From NCBI GenBank assembly GCA_018873245.2, contig JAEMBT020000001.1:2728001-2792000 (forward strand): DNA of 64,000 nt, written 5' to 3'. The stretch's first letter is position 1; each line of letters opens with the position of its first letter. This document shows, in pieces, positions 21,633-32,865 of this stretch. The position numbers and the translations under genes were made by a program. Source of the DNA: Archegozetes longisetosus (taxonomy: Eukaryota > Arthropoda > Arachnida > Sarcoptiformes > Trhypochthoniidae). Under the pieces are notes generated by a model that worked only from the letters and a program-made list of their open reading frames with translations, was not told the DNA's origin and did not search any database.

Positions 21633-22355
21633 TTAATTCTTTCGGCTCCTCATTACAAGATAAACCACTAAAGATAGGACAAGAAATCCTGTTAGGACTC
21701 CTCCGACAGCTATAGGAATGATATCATTGCCAGGGTTTGCTTTGTTATTGTTTTCGCATTCAACTGCTGAATTCGTGTCGATTTCACTTGAGTTCGAACG
21801 TCTGAAGGCAGAGAATTTGAGTTTATTGAAAGATATATAGATCTTTTTTTCTACAAATGTAAAGTTTAATCCATGTTTACACGTGAATGCCTTCCCAGTC
21901 CCGTAATGCGATCTCTTTCCTTTCATATCTGGTGATGTTACGTTTGACTTTGAACCGTATTTCTCTGTGAAGTTCTTCGACAAACTCTCATTCTTGATCG
22001 TAAAGACTAGCGAAGTTAAGCCATAACTGTTCTTGTCTTTCTCCTGCTCCTTGTCGAAATTGAATTGTAATTCGTTTCCAGATAGACCTAATGCCAAAGT
22101 TTGACTGGTGTTACCACAATGACTGTCGTCTTTTATAATTTCAGTTTCATTCATTACATAGGTTTGATTGAAAAAAACTGCAGTTGAATTTTCCTTCGAT
22201 TCAATTAATACGTTAATAGTTTTGAATGAGACGAGCACACAATTTATATTTTTGTTTTTTATACCAATCGTTTTGTCGTTAATTACTTCTTCAACTGACG
22301 CATAGGTGAATGTGGCAAAAATTGACAGACATAGTATTGCTACGAAGTAATTCAT
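21633..22355 (-). CDS. LAMP-like type I membrane glycoprotein, no lysosomal sorting tail
   Basis: 240 aa, single exon. Residues 1-19 form a signal peptide. The lumenal part has four cysteines (39, 80, 159, 200) in two pairs about 41 apart, the pattern of one LAMP domain, and nine N-glycosylation sequons. Residues about 211-235 are the transmembrane helix with the LAMP hallmark IPIAVGGVLTGFLVL, then the tail MRSRKN. LAMP1/2/CD63-type targeting relies on a GYxx-hydrophobic motif at the extreme C-terminus. Here the tail ends seven residues after the membrane with no tyrosine, so delivery to lysosomes by AP complexes is not expected from this reading frame. Either it is a surface or ER form, or a short 3' exon was missed. 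Confidence 0.82.
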   Translation of the reverse strand: MNYFVAILCLSIFATFTYASVEEVINDKTIGIKNKNINCVLVSFKTINVLIESKENSTAVFFNQTYVMNETEIIKDDSHCGNTSQTLALGLSGNELQFNFDKEQEKDKNSYGLTSLVFTIKNESLSKNFTEKYGSKSNVTSPDMKGKRSHYGTGKAFTCKHGLNFTFVEKKIYISFNKLKFSAFRRSNSSEIDTNSAVECENNNKANPGNDIIPIAVGGVLTGFLVLSLVVYLVMRSRKN

Positions 22356-24299
22356 TCTTCAAACTTAAAATCAATTGTACTTATGAAAGAATTTAGAAAT
22401 TATATTCTTCTGTCTATACAATAAATACTACAAATAGTGAAGTGCGTTTGAAATGGATAAAAGCTAATGCATTATATTATATCGCAATCAAATAGATATA
22501 AATAGGTAAATAGTTATGCTATTATAACGCAACGTTATCTCTATTTCGAAACCATTTGATGATAGCTTAATTTGTTATACGTTTAGCTTCATGTGATTCC
22601 GATACTGTGTAATCCATTCCTTATCTGTCAATCTATGCTTCATTCTATTCTTTCTCTTTTTACGTTTCCCTTTTTTGTAATTATTTTTATTATTATTAAT
22701 TCCCCTTTATGATTTTTTTAATCTATTTAATACTTTGAGCTGATAAATGGTTTAAGATTGTTCATTAATAAGTATCCATAGGATGTTTTAAGAGAAAACA
22801 ATTTTCAATATATAATCAATTATTTTGTAATAATAGTTACTGGGATTCTCTCATTCATTATGCCCTATATCTTTTAGAATTACAGATAAATTGTATTCAT
22901 TTTGAAATCTTATCATTCAGTATATACTAAACGCTTATTAATCAGTAACATCTAAATAATGCTTATTTCATTAAGTTTGCTTTGGTCAATTTTATTTAAA
23001 TTTTACAACAATTCATGTATAGGTCTGTCTGCAAATGGTTTCCAACTTATTTTATCATGTTAACTTATAATAGAAACCCTATACACACTTCGTTTTCTGT
23101 CTTTTTCACTCCTCTAACTCTTAGCCTATTAATTCGTTCAAAAGTTATCTATTTTCGTTAACCATATTCAATTCGATTTAATTCAACTTAATTAGATTTA
23201 ATAGAAGATAGAAATATTAGAAAGTGTAGGGTATGTAAAGTTTATTTCATAAGTTACACAAAAAATTGCAATTTTGATAAAGATAAGCTGTTACTCAAAT
23301 AATATAAAATTGATTGCATTAATCAAATATTTAATATTTATAAATGAAATAGTTTGATGAGTCAGTTCACCTAAACTGACGAATGATTGACTGAACGCAT
23401 CTTATCTATTAATTAGGATTTTTACAATCTTATCAATACACCTAAAGCATTATAAGGCTTACGGCTATTTCTGCCCGACTCATTATAAAGCAATACTGAA
23501 ATGGTTCATATAAGTAAAGGATAGATGAAATTCGTGTTTGAAGTTTTACCTAAGTTTCTCTTGCTTTGTCTGTAAATCCTATTCTAATTTTTATGAAAAC
23601 ACCATTTGCTGAAATAAACTATTTTGAATTTCTAATAATTAGCGATCTAATTAATAAATGAAATTTGTCTCCAATCTTCTTTTAGAAAGGTTTCTAAAAT
23701 TGAAAATAACTTCTGACAGTAGAGGGATCAAAGATAATATATTTGCGTCAAGTGGCATAAAGTTTATCGTAAATACACTCATATTAAATCACATAAGATT
23801 AGGTTTATAGTGAGAAATCTACGAATAACCTTTATATTAATAAATATTTAATTATGCTAAAGTAGTTCAAGATTTTCTAAAATAATTCACATATAATTAG
23901 AAACTTGCGGTCTAAATACAAAGTTCGAAGGGAACAAACATGTTGTGCATATAATGATTCATATAAGGACTTATTTTGTTTATTCGAATAATAGATAGCT
24001 CAAACATTGAAGATATTTATTTCATGATAATATTATATAATATAGCAAGACATCATGTTTATGTACCTTTGTCTCAGTCTAGGTTTGAAGTACTGAGAAA
24101 TATCTCATTTTTGTTACTTTGTTGTCTGACCAACAGTTATATTTGAATTAGGAATAAAGCAGAAATACTTTGTATAAATCAATTTTGTAAATATTTTGTC
24201 AACTTCTTAACTTATGAATATTCACTATAACATTGGAAAGTATCTAAAACTGAATTATTCCTTTTGTAATATTATATTTGGCTTATGGTTTGTATTGTA
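22356..24299. other. intergenic, no gene recognised
   Basis: AT-rich, with no exon, RNA gene or repeat that can be supported. Confidence 0.35.
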
Positions 24300-24502
24300 C
24301 AGTATGGCTTAAAGATTTGATCTCTAATTAAAAAACGCGCTTATAACCAAAAGAAATCACGTAGCTATACAGTAGTAGAATGCTTTATATGAGTACAATG
24401 TATTTTAAGATAACAGATATAAATGATAAGATTTTAAACTGTTTTAACATTAACTAAGAAACGCTTTTTATAATTAGGGATGAAAAACTTTAAGCCATAC
24501 TG
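24300..24502. mobile_element. MITE with Tc1/mariner-like ends (203 bp)
   Basis: CAGTATGGCTTAAAG at 24300 and its reverse complement CTTTAAGCCATACTG ending at 24502. The arms stay similar for about 45 bp. Both sides are flanked by TA. No coding capacity. Confidence 0.85.
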
Positions 24503-24542
24503 TACTTGAGTATTAAGTAGTTATGTGGTTATTTACTAAGAC

Positions 24543-25121
24543 GTCTATAATTCGGGACATATAACCTTCTGATTCGGGAGGGAAAAAGGAGTTGAAAAAG
24601 ACACAAATGGGGGCTTATTCGGGAAATTCAAATTACCATTTTATTACAGAAAAATTTTAGTTATAATCTAAAATTTGATTGAATCGTATTACATTTGAGT
24701 GTTCAATAGTTTGTAAACTTTCATTTCGCTCTGGCTTATCTACAAATAACTTTCAAACTATAAATAAGACCTTTTATGTTATTCGTAGATAAGTTAGCGC
24801 GAAGTCGAAGTTTGAAAGGTATTAATTTCTTCCATATTAAATGCTATATGTTGTTATTTCAATTAGAAAATTGCAAAAAATCTAATGTAATGTCATAGTA
24901 TAGAAAGTTTTTTTGTGCTGTGAAAACTTAAATTTTAGAAAACTCAGGGAATTTCTCAATTTGGGACTTGTTCAGGAAATCGGGACTTTCCCCTTGACTC
25001 AGGAAATTCGGAAAAATAAGGATGTCACCATATGACTTCTTATTACTTGATACGCAATCATAAATTGATTTGCCGCTGATTAAGTTTCAGGAGATGATTT
25101 GGGATTTCCCGAAATATAGAC
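24543..25121. mobile_element. non-autonomous element with nested foldback
   Basis: The ends are inverted: GTCTATAATTCGGGA at 24543 and TTTCCCGAAATATAGAC ending at 25121. GC-richer segments near both ends (24600 and 25000) repeat CGGGA/AAATTCGG. In the middle a separate hairpin has arms about 24715-24750 and 24778-24818 (CTTATCTACAAATAAC against GTTATTCGTAGATAAG). No ORF. The class is unknown. Confidence 0.6.
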
Positions 25122-25128
25122 TCTCTAG

Positions 25129-25316
25129 TTATTACAATGGTGTTCTATTAATCCTAGCGCGCTATTTGTACTATTCTTTTTATCTAACCTAACCTAAACT
25201 AATTAAACCAAATACACTACTAATAAACCTAATTTCAAATTAAGTTAGGTTAGTTTAGCTAAGTTAAATAAAGCATCTAGCGCTCTAGTCTTGTTAGATT
25301 ATTGTTGTAGTAACCA
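25129..25316. repeat. foldback containing inverted TTAGG-like tracts
   Basis: The arms around TAATCCTAGCGCGCTA (25148) and TAGCGCTCTAGTCTTGTTAG (25277) are inverted. Inside, TAACCTAACCTAAACTAA at 25188 faces AAGTTAGGTTAGTTTAGC at 25242. It may be a small foldback element. Confidence 0.55.
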
Positions 25317-26010
25317 TATACAACTTGCTAACACCCAGACATACTTGAACCATAACCCGAAGTATAACCCATCATTGATAGACTAATCACACTCCAAAGT
25401 TCTCATACATTTAAATTATTGCCTGTTTTATTTGAATTATTTTAAGGCAATGGTAAAACTTTCGATGCAGTTCTTTTCAATGGAATTGTTTTAAACTATC
25501 TAATATTTTTCAATTTGTCGAGCAATATTTTTTTTGGAAATGTTTTGCTGGTAATTTAGAGTTTAGTTGGCGGAATGCTACAATCGATGTATAGCCAAAA
25601 ATTACTTTATTTTCAACATTGATTTTCTATTCTATCAAAAAACTTCCATCAATAAATCACTTTGAAATGTTCCATCAAAAAATTTGAAATCTTCCATAAA
25701 AGCCTTGAAATGTTGAATCTAAAAAACTTGAAATCTGGTTGTTTGCATATATAATATAAGTTAGAGTGAGATTCTATAAGAGAGATAGAAATAATTTGGA
25801 AAATTTCAAAATAAAGGGGTATTTGTTATATTGAAAATCAACAATTTAAATACATGTATGTTAGGGACAACAATTTTGACCAGTTTTATTGAACAGATGT
25901 CATTTTATGATATTATACTTCTAGGGAATATATCGTTGCGTAACTTACAACACCTGCCATCAACTGTCAAGTCTGACATTAAAATTGATTTTTTCTTTGA
26001 ATCTTCTTAA

Positions 26011-26613
26011 ATGTTCACTATTTGTTTCTCTCTAAATTTCAATCAAATGATTTATCATCCATTTCATTCGACACTTTTGTTTATTTTAATTATTCTTAAC
26101 TCATATTTAATACATGAGTGTCTGACACAACACTTAAACACAAATTATTCATTCACCACATCTACAAACTTTTCAAAGATACTATTAGATTCCTCAACGA
26201 CAACATCATCAGCTGGAAGGACACAAGGATCAAAAGAGTCATCGAATGTAACGAAGGAATTGATTGGTGTAATATTTTCATCAGTTCAATTTAATAATTC
26301 ATCTGATTTGATAGAATCAACGCAAACTACGAGTAGAGTCGGAGAGTTGACAACAATTTCAACTAATAATCAATCAATTATAGTAAAAGAAGAATCAAAA
26401 TTTGTAATAAAACTAATTGGCATATTATTATTAATATTTGCAATAGTTATATATTTAGTAATGATTTGGTTTGTATGTAGAGGTTTTGTTGACAGCTTGC
26501 ACGAACAGTCTCAGAGAACCGTTAATCAAACTGATTTTTTTATTAATAATAATCCGTTAAATCAAAAATTATTACAACACATTCATATCGATATTGGACT
26601 GCCTCTCGATTAA
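26011..26613 (+). CDS. unrecognised single-pass membrane protein
   Basis: 200 aa from the first ATG; the Met at residue 13 would give a cleaner signal peptide (MIYHPFHSTLLFILIILNSY). Residues about 41-130 are Ser/Thr/Asn-rich, with several N-glycosylation sequons and probably O-glycosylated. Residues 131-156 form a strong transmembrane helix, followed by a 44-residue cytoplasmic tail (CRGFVDSLHEQSQRT to PLNQKLLQHIH). No known domain. AATAAA follows about 100 nt after the stop, which supports a real gene. The layout is mucin-like or receptor-like, but no function can be assigned. Confidence 0.55.
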   Translation: MFTICFSLNFNQMIYHPFHSTLLFILIILNSYLIHECLTQHLNTNYSFTTSTNFSKILLDSSTTTSSAGRTQGSKESSNVTKELIGVIFSSVQFNNSSDLIESTQTTSRVGELTTISTNNQSIIVKEESKFVIKLIGILLLIFAIVIYLVMIWFVCRGFVDSLHEQSQRTVNQTDFFINNNPLNQKLLQHIHIDIGLPLD

Positions 26614-26711
26614 CATCAAAGTGATCCTAATAATACTTAATTTTACTTAAATATCATACTATATCTTATAGTTTTTATGCTTTGAATTACGTCATATTTG
26701 TAGAAAAATTT

Positions 26712-26717
26712 AATAAA
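26712..26717 (+). terminator. poly(A) signal AATAAA after the membrane-protein ORF
   Basis: Canonical hexamer about 100 nt beyond the stop at 26613. Confidence 0.5.
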
Positions 26718-26999
26718 ACTCAATTTATTGTTTCGGCTCAAACAGTAATCGTGTTATTCCTTTTTTTTGTGGCGATAATCTAAATTAATGTGAATTGCAA
26801 ACTCAAATCTGTAATCTAACTTAACGATCAACGATTTTTATCAGAGTTTATGATGGACTATTTCAAATTAGTTTATATTAGAGTCAATAAAAAATAGATC
26901 TAGTACAAGTTTGAGTCAGTTTAATAATTATTCAATTGAGTATTTAATCGTTCTCGTTTGAAACTGATTTTTATGAGTTATAATAGTTATTGAATTCAT

Positions 27000-27475
27000 G
27001 CCATTACTTGAGATCAATGGGAGAGCCAGACCTTCTTGGGAGGGGGACATAATCATTACTAAATTAGATTAAGTTTATACCTCTTTGATTTAAATCTATT
27101 ATGTTATAGTTTCAAATTTCAATTATTTAGAGGGTTATCAACAATTGGCTATACCATTTGAGTTTTCTTTCATTTCGAAACTAACTAATCTAAGATTTAC
27201 AGTAAACATATTTATATCTATTAACTCCCCAAGTTTTTACAAACATTATCTTGCGGTCATTGCATCACTATAACAATGTCTAGAGAGTTATTACAAATTA
27301 TAAAGACAGATAATGGTATAGCTAATTGTTGATAACCCTGTAGTACTTTTACAGTAATTTACCGCAATTAAGAAAATTTCATATTCAAAGATATAGAACT
27401 TGTTCGGTGAAATCAGAGACAGATTTGAGTTGAAGCATTTGTGCCTCTTGAGCCATCGGTCTCAGTCTTACACAA
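27000..27475. repeat. dispersed repeat family D, copy 1
   Basis: Shares order and wording with 53775-54060. The best block is AAATTTCATATTCAAAGATATA (in part) followed by TTTGAGTTGAAGCATTTGTGCCTC and a GAGCCATCGG end. It is non-coding and degenerate. Confidence 0.6.
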
Positions 27476-28128
27476 TAAAGATATAAAAGAGAAAACAAAA
27501 ATACCGTTAACTAAGACAAACAAGGAGGTAAAATACAGTAACAGTTGTGCGCACAATATATAATTGGTTCAATTGTCTAATCAATTATTTATGTAGTGTT
27601 TACGATTTAGATTTAATATACTTATACGTTAATATTTATTAAGAACTATTTGAACAAATGTTCAAAACAATGATAATGTTAGATAAGTTCTTACTAAAAA
27701 CAATTTCTCAATATTTAATCTTTTACTTTGTCTTAAATATTTCTAATAGTTTTTTATTATTAATTTTTATTATTAAACTTAATATATGTTGTACTTTCGT
27801 AGATTATTCATCAAATGTATGTAGTGATCAATTTTAAACAGTTTAAAATATTAGAAATTATTTTAAAGTATTGCGTAAGAAAATAAAGCTCAGAAAAGTT
27901 GGGCTCATTTTATATAACCTCTTGTCAGTTGTCGTAGTTTTCGCACATTTTTCTAAAGTCTGATGGAATAAGAAAAAAGAGATAAAATGAGAAATATGTT
28001 TAAATAGAATTAGATATAATTGATTGTTAACTAAAATAATGGTTCATATGTTAAACAATAACTTACATAATCTAAAATCAACTAGCTTCAATCAAATTGA
28101 ATTAATTTAAATAAATAATAACATCGAG
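27476..28128. other. upstream region of the carrier gene
   Basis: AT-rich. It should contain the promoter and 5' UTR of the mitochondrial carrier gene. No specific element is recognised. Confidence 0.35.
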
Positions 28129-30574
28129 ATGAGTGTAAATAATAGTAAATCATCGTTGCCAAAGAGTTCTTTAAATCCACCTGAATTATCATCTTCTTTA
28201 CCTAAATGGTTGTCTCATGTCAAAATTGAACATATGATTGCTGGTGTTTGTGGTGGTGTTGCTTCTACACTTGCCTTACATCCTTTAGATTTACTTAAAG
28301 TCCGTTTAGCAGGTATTTCCTATTTTCTCTCTTCTTTTGTTTGTTATTTTCTTTATTATTTTCTTTATCACTCTATTTAGTCATTCATTTATTCATTCAT
28401 TTACTCATTTGTTCACTTATTCATTTCATTTGTTCTAAACATACCAAATTTTATAATCAGTTGATTGCAATCGACTCAACTGCCAACGAGTCTATGATGA
28501 TTAACTTATTTTATTTGTTTAATAGTAAATGACGGACAGGTAGCGGCACGACCTCATTACCACGGACTGATGAATGCCATTTCGACGATCTTAAAGCAGG
28601 AAGGAGTTAAAGGTCTTTATAGAGGAGTGACTCCGAATTGTTGGGGCGCGGGTGCGAGTTGGGGATTCTATTTCCTTTTGTATGTCTTACATCATACATA
28701 TATATCAATATTTCAATCATTAATTCATTAATCTATCCACTAATCCATCCATTTATCCATTCATCTAATCTCATTGTTTAGCTATAACTCAATAAAGGCT
28801 CGTATGACAGATGGCAATATCGGTGCATTAGGTCCTGGACGTCACATATTGGCGGCAGCAGAGGCCGGTGTTCTCACTCTAACTATAACTAATCCGATTT
28901 GGGTGGTTAAGACTCGTCTATGTCTACAATATGGTGATATAAGTCAACTACAAATTCCTGCCTCTAAGCGCTATTCAGGAATGGTTGACGCGCTTCGCAA
29001 AGTGTACCAATACGAAGGAGTTCCCGGTCTCTATCGCGGTTTCGTTCCTGGAATATTAGGCGTATCTCATGGAGCACTTCAGTTTATGGCTTACGAAGAA
29101 CTTAAGAAATATTATATCTTAGAGAATAAATTAGAAGCGGACGCCAAGTTGGGAACAGTTGCTTACTTGACTTGTGCTGCTCTGAGCAAATTATTTGCTG
29201 CCAGTATTACATATCCATATCAGGTCCTAAGAGCCAGGCTTCAAGATCAACATAATAGCTATACTGGAGTACTCGATGTCATCAGAAAAATCTGGAGGTA
29301 AGTCTACTTCTTTATATCTTAGCTTTCATCCATTGGTCAACCCATTAATTGTTGGATAAGTTGAAGTTTTTAATTATTAAGAATGAATCGGTTTTTTCGT
29401 GTTTTTCTATCAGTCGATTTGAATTGTTTGGAGATAAGAATAAAGTATAAGATATTAGATATCAAAATAACGCAATTGAGACGAAGGGAAAGCACGAGAA
29501 AATATCGGATATCAACACCAATTGCAACACATTTTTGTTTATCACTATTCTTTCCTTTACTGTTTGCTGGCTTTAAACCATTTCTGTTCTGCATTAATTT
29601 CAATTTTGAGATGAGTTGCTCTTCCAGCAAAATTGCTTATTATCTATATGTTTGTTGCTGTGTTTGGTTTACTTTTGAAAATTACAAAATTCAGAGAACA
29701 AACAAAATACAACAGAAATAGAGAGACAGAGGAATGAGTGAAGGATAATGATAGAAATAACCCTTGAGATAATCCAAAGATAATCGAGAGATAATCTAAA
29801 GATAATCCCAGAGATAATCTGTTCGTAAAGCTGTAGAGGTAGAGTTGAACGGTGACTGAAAAATCCATCTATAGGTATGAGCGATTGACGGGGTTTTACA
29901 AGGGTCTTGCGGCATATCTCATCCATGTGACACCTAATATATGCATCGTCTTCCTAATCTATGAGAAACTGTCACCAACCACATCGCAGTCGAAGAGCTC
30001 TCGCGGATCGTTTCTTGAAGATTAATGAGCAAACACCAATCAAATATAGTTTATTATACATATTTATCTATTGTTTTAACACTAACTCATTCTCTTCTTT
30101 ATTCACATTGAATATACACTTATTTTTTGCTTATGTAAGATATAGTTATTATAAATGTTTTCTTCTCTTATACTTTAAGTTACTTTAAGTCACTTAAGCC
30201 ACTTTAAGTCTGATACGTTTGGGATTTTGTCAATTTTATGTAAACTACAAAATAAAGTAACACATAACTGACACATCTCTGTTTGCTATAAATATATAAA
30301 TAATTAAATTAGAGCTATAATTGTAAAATATAAACAGAAAATAAGGGGCAAATAGGAAATGGAGTTATAGATCGAGAGAGAGAGAGAGAGAAAAAAAAGA
30401 AGAAAGTATTGTAATGAATGCAAGTTGATTGTTCTTTTGATCACACAATATAGGTATGAAGGAGTAAAGGGATTTTATAAAGGACTACTTCCGAATCTTT
30501 TGAAGGTTACACCATCCTGTGCTATCACTTTCGTTGTTTACGAACATTGCGCTAATCTTCTTCTCAGAACTTAA
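28129..30574 (+). CDS. SLC25A32: mitochondrial carrier, SLC25A32 type (folate/FAD), alternative last exons
   Basis: Exons 28129-28312, 28526-28679 and 28782-29297, then either 29875-30025 or 30454-30574. With the distal exon the CDS is 975 nt (324 aa); with the proximal exon it is 1005 nt (334 aa). Both are in frame. The three carrier signatures are [18 protein letters not shown] and YPYQVLRAR, the middle one with the Trp typical of SLC25A32. Other matching blocks are [51 protein letters not shown] and [20 protein letters not shown]25A32 proteins span the inner mitochondrial membrane with six helices and import folates and/or FAD. The last exon supplies helix 6. The distal exon ([25 protein letters not shown]) is the conserved version. 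Confidence 0.93.
29765..29820. repeat. tandem AGATAATC repeat in the intron
   Basis: About five imperfect 10-12 bp units containing GATAATC, 55 bp upstream of the proximal alternative exon. Confidence 0.75.
29875..30025 (+). other. SLC25A32: proximal alternative last exon of the carrier gene
   Basis: Acceptor CTATAG|G in the same phase as the distal exon. It encodes [20 protein letters not shown], then [15 protein letters not shown] and a Ser-rich tail ([13 protein letters not shown]), stop 30023-30025. It is homologous to the distal exon (YExxxGFYKGL...VTP....F..YE), but the usual PN after the second Gly-x-x is replaced by AY and the tail is longer. An AATAAA near 30250 could end this isoform. 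The open frame over 50 codons argues against a dead duplicate. Confidence 0.72.
30454..30574 (+). other. SLC25A32: distal alternative last exon of the carrier gene
   Basis: Acceptor ATATAG|G. It encodes [20 protein letters not shown], then [20 protein letters not shown], stop 30572-30574. It matches the canonical C-terminus of SLC25A32 proteins. AATAAA motifs follow within about 180 nt. Confidence 0.85.
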
Positions 30575-30978
30575 TTCCCACTACACTCCATCCTCTCTTT
30601 CTTCAATTTCAACGGACACACCATTACCTATGAATTTGTTTTTACTACTAATCCCCTTTTTTTAATGTTAAGGTTTTCTAACTGGCATTTTGTTAATTGT
30701 TTGTTAATTGAGAGTTGAAAAGGGGTTTAATTACATATATAAAATAAATATAATTATAATTTAGTTGTCATCTAATATGACTTATGTATATAATATCCAT
30801 ATATTTGATAATTGACCTGATATTTCAATTCAATTGTTTCGATATTGAAATGATTAATAAAAGAAGAAAGTGCAATATTAAATATACATATTTGTTTATA
30901 TTTATTTATATAATATGTAATTCTATATTTTTATGTTGTCATACATAACTGTCTAACTACATGTCACTCATATAATTA

Positions 30979-31152
30979 CAGTCTGACCCGGTTATAGACA
31001 ACTGGTCGGTGCGTAAAACATAAGTTGCCTATAACTGGGTTTGCCTATATCCCAACTCTTTAACATATGATTGGATTAGTTGGTACCGAATAAATCACTT
31101 GCTAACAACCGGGTTTGCCTATAACCGAGTTGCCAATAGCTGGGTCAGACTG
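30979..31152. mobile_element. MITE, CAGTCTGA family, copy 1 (174 bp)
   Basis: Ends CAGTCTGACCCGGTTATAG and GCTGGGTCAGACTG, flanked by TA on both sides. The interior repeats phrases such as CCTATAACTGGGTTTGCCTAT. The ends resemble pogo/Tigger-type MITEs. Confidence 0.88.
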
Positions 31153-31154
31153 TA

Positions 31155-32863
31155 TCTACTAATAATTGAGTCTCATTTTTATACAACGTTAATTATTTGT
31201 TTCGAAACACCAGTTGACTGTCAATCAAATGAGTTAGCAACAACATAAGTAAACACACATTTTCATAATGAGCTTAATAGTTACAAGTTGATTAGAGGAA
31301 CATTACTGGGTATATTCTACTAGATAATAACAATTAAGTTGAATAGTCAATAGTCAAAAGATTGAGAATACTAACTATGAGTTTCGATTGAAAGGTTCTG
31401 TCGTTGAATGATTGCTCCATTAAATTGATATGATGATTTTATGGATGAAAAATAGTGTTCATTAATATAATGATATGGTAGGGGCGGATGCCATCCATTA
31501 TTGTTTTACTTCTATTATTTTATACTCGATTATTTCTTTTTTTTCTTTCTAGCCCTCTATTATTTAATATTTCTGTTAAACGTTCACTCCTCAAACTAAT
31601 AATCATTTTTAGTTATTCAATTATCTCAAATCTTATTAATACTTTCTACTTTTAGATGGATCTACTGTTGGATTGTGATCCCAATATCGGTTATATTTAT
31701 CAGTTAGAAGTAGTAGATTTCAAAACTTACAAATTGAATATAAGAAAATTAGTTTTGGTTGCTTTTTCAACAATTAAGTTTAAGATAGATCTTAGTTTGA
31801 CAAGAAACAGATAATACTAAACAGACTTGATAAACTGACTAACTTGATGTTTTAGGCTTGTTTGAACAACAGAAATACACTCTATTAGACTCTATTTTTC
31901 GTGACATATTCCCTTCACTTGTAACCCTATTATCTACGGATTTTATCATTTTTTGCTTGAGAACCGAGTTTTTTTTTGATCAGGTGAGGACCAAGGTATA
32001 TTTTTCACAAGTTGTCAAATGGTAAATTATTTATTCGAAAAATATTCAATCATTACACATCTTATTTTTGATGGCTTTCGTATAGTTGCATTTTTTGAAG
32101 CTTCAACTAAACTTATTTTTAATGACATATTCTGCCAACTCATTACATGACATCGAAAAGTTTACTTTTGTATAAATCTCAGTTTTAACAGAGTGAACAC
32201 TAAAAGTATTTCTTTTGTAAGACTATAGATTATTATTTTACAAAATTCAAACCATCATATAATTAAGTATTAATTTTTCAAAGCTTCTAAGAAGTCAAAA
32301 CTGGAGGAAAGACCTTAAAACTAGAGACTGAGTCAAAACCGGAGATATAACATCCGTACTAATATTACCATCTATACTTTAGTTACGACTCAACTGAACA
32401 AAGTTTTAACACGTTTTGTTACGATCTCGTAAAACTAAAAGTAATATCAAATAGAACTAACTCATTGATTATGCAATGTTTTAGTTTTATATTGTACGAG
32501 AATAGACCTGTAAAACTAACTATTTAACTTTAGTCTTATACTAATATCAATCTTTGTTTCAACAACTGGAAAGTCTCCAGATTCAGTTGAGTTGAACCCA
32601 AATCAATCGGATTTATGTGTATATTCACATCTATTGTTAGTTTTTAACTAATTAAATTGAACTTGGATTTTCTTTTCATCATTTGAATGAACTTTATTTA
32701 GACATTAAGTAAATCAAGACATTATATTCTCTTTGGTTGGAACAAATAGAGAAAAAATTGTTCTAACTTTAACACGTAGTTAAGTGGTTTATTAAGTTTA
32801 ATAGCAATTAAGCCATATTATGATACGAAAGATAGGATTAAGAATGATGTGTTAGAGATTTAT
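31155..32863. other. intergenic, no gene recognised
   Basis: AT-rich, without supported genes or obvious repeats. Confidence 0.35.
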
Positions 32864-32865
32864 TA

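Noticed and set aside
26011..26613. idea that the membrane protein is a viral or transposon envelope
   Set aside because: No fusion-peptide-like segment, no cysteine pattern and no retroelement neighbours; left as an unrecognised membrane protein.
29383..29926. overlapping ORFs on both strands in the last intron of the carrier gene
   Set aside because: None resembles a known protein and all lie in the intron before the alternative exons; they look like chance open frames.
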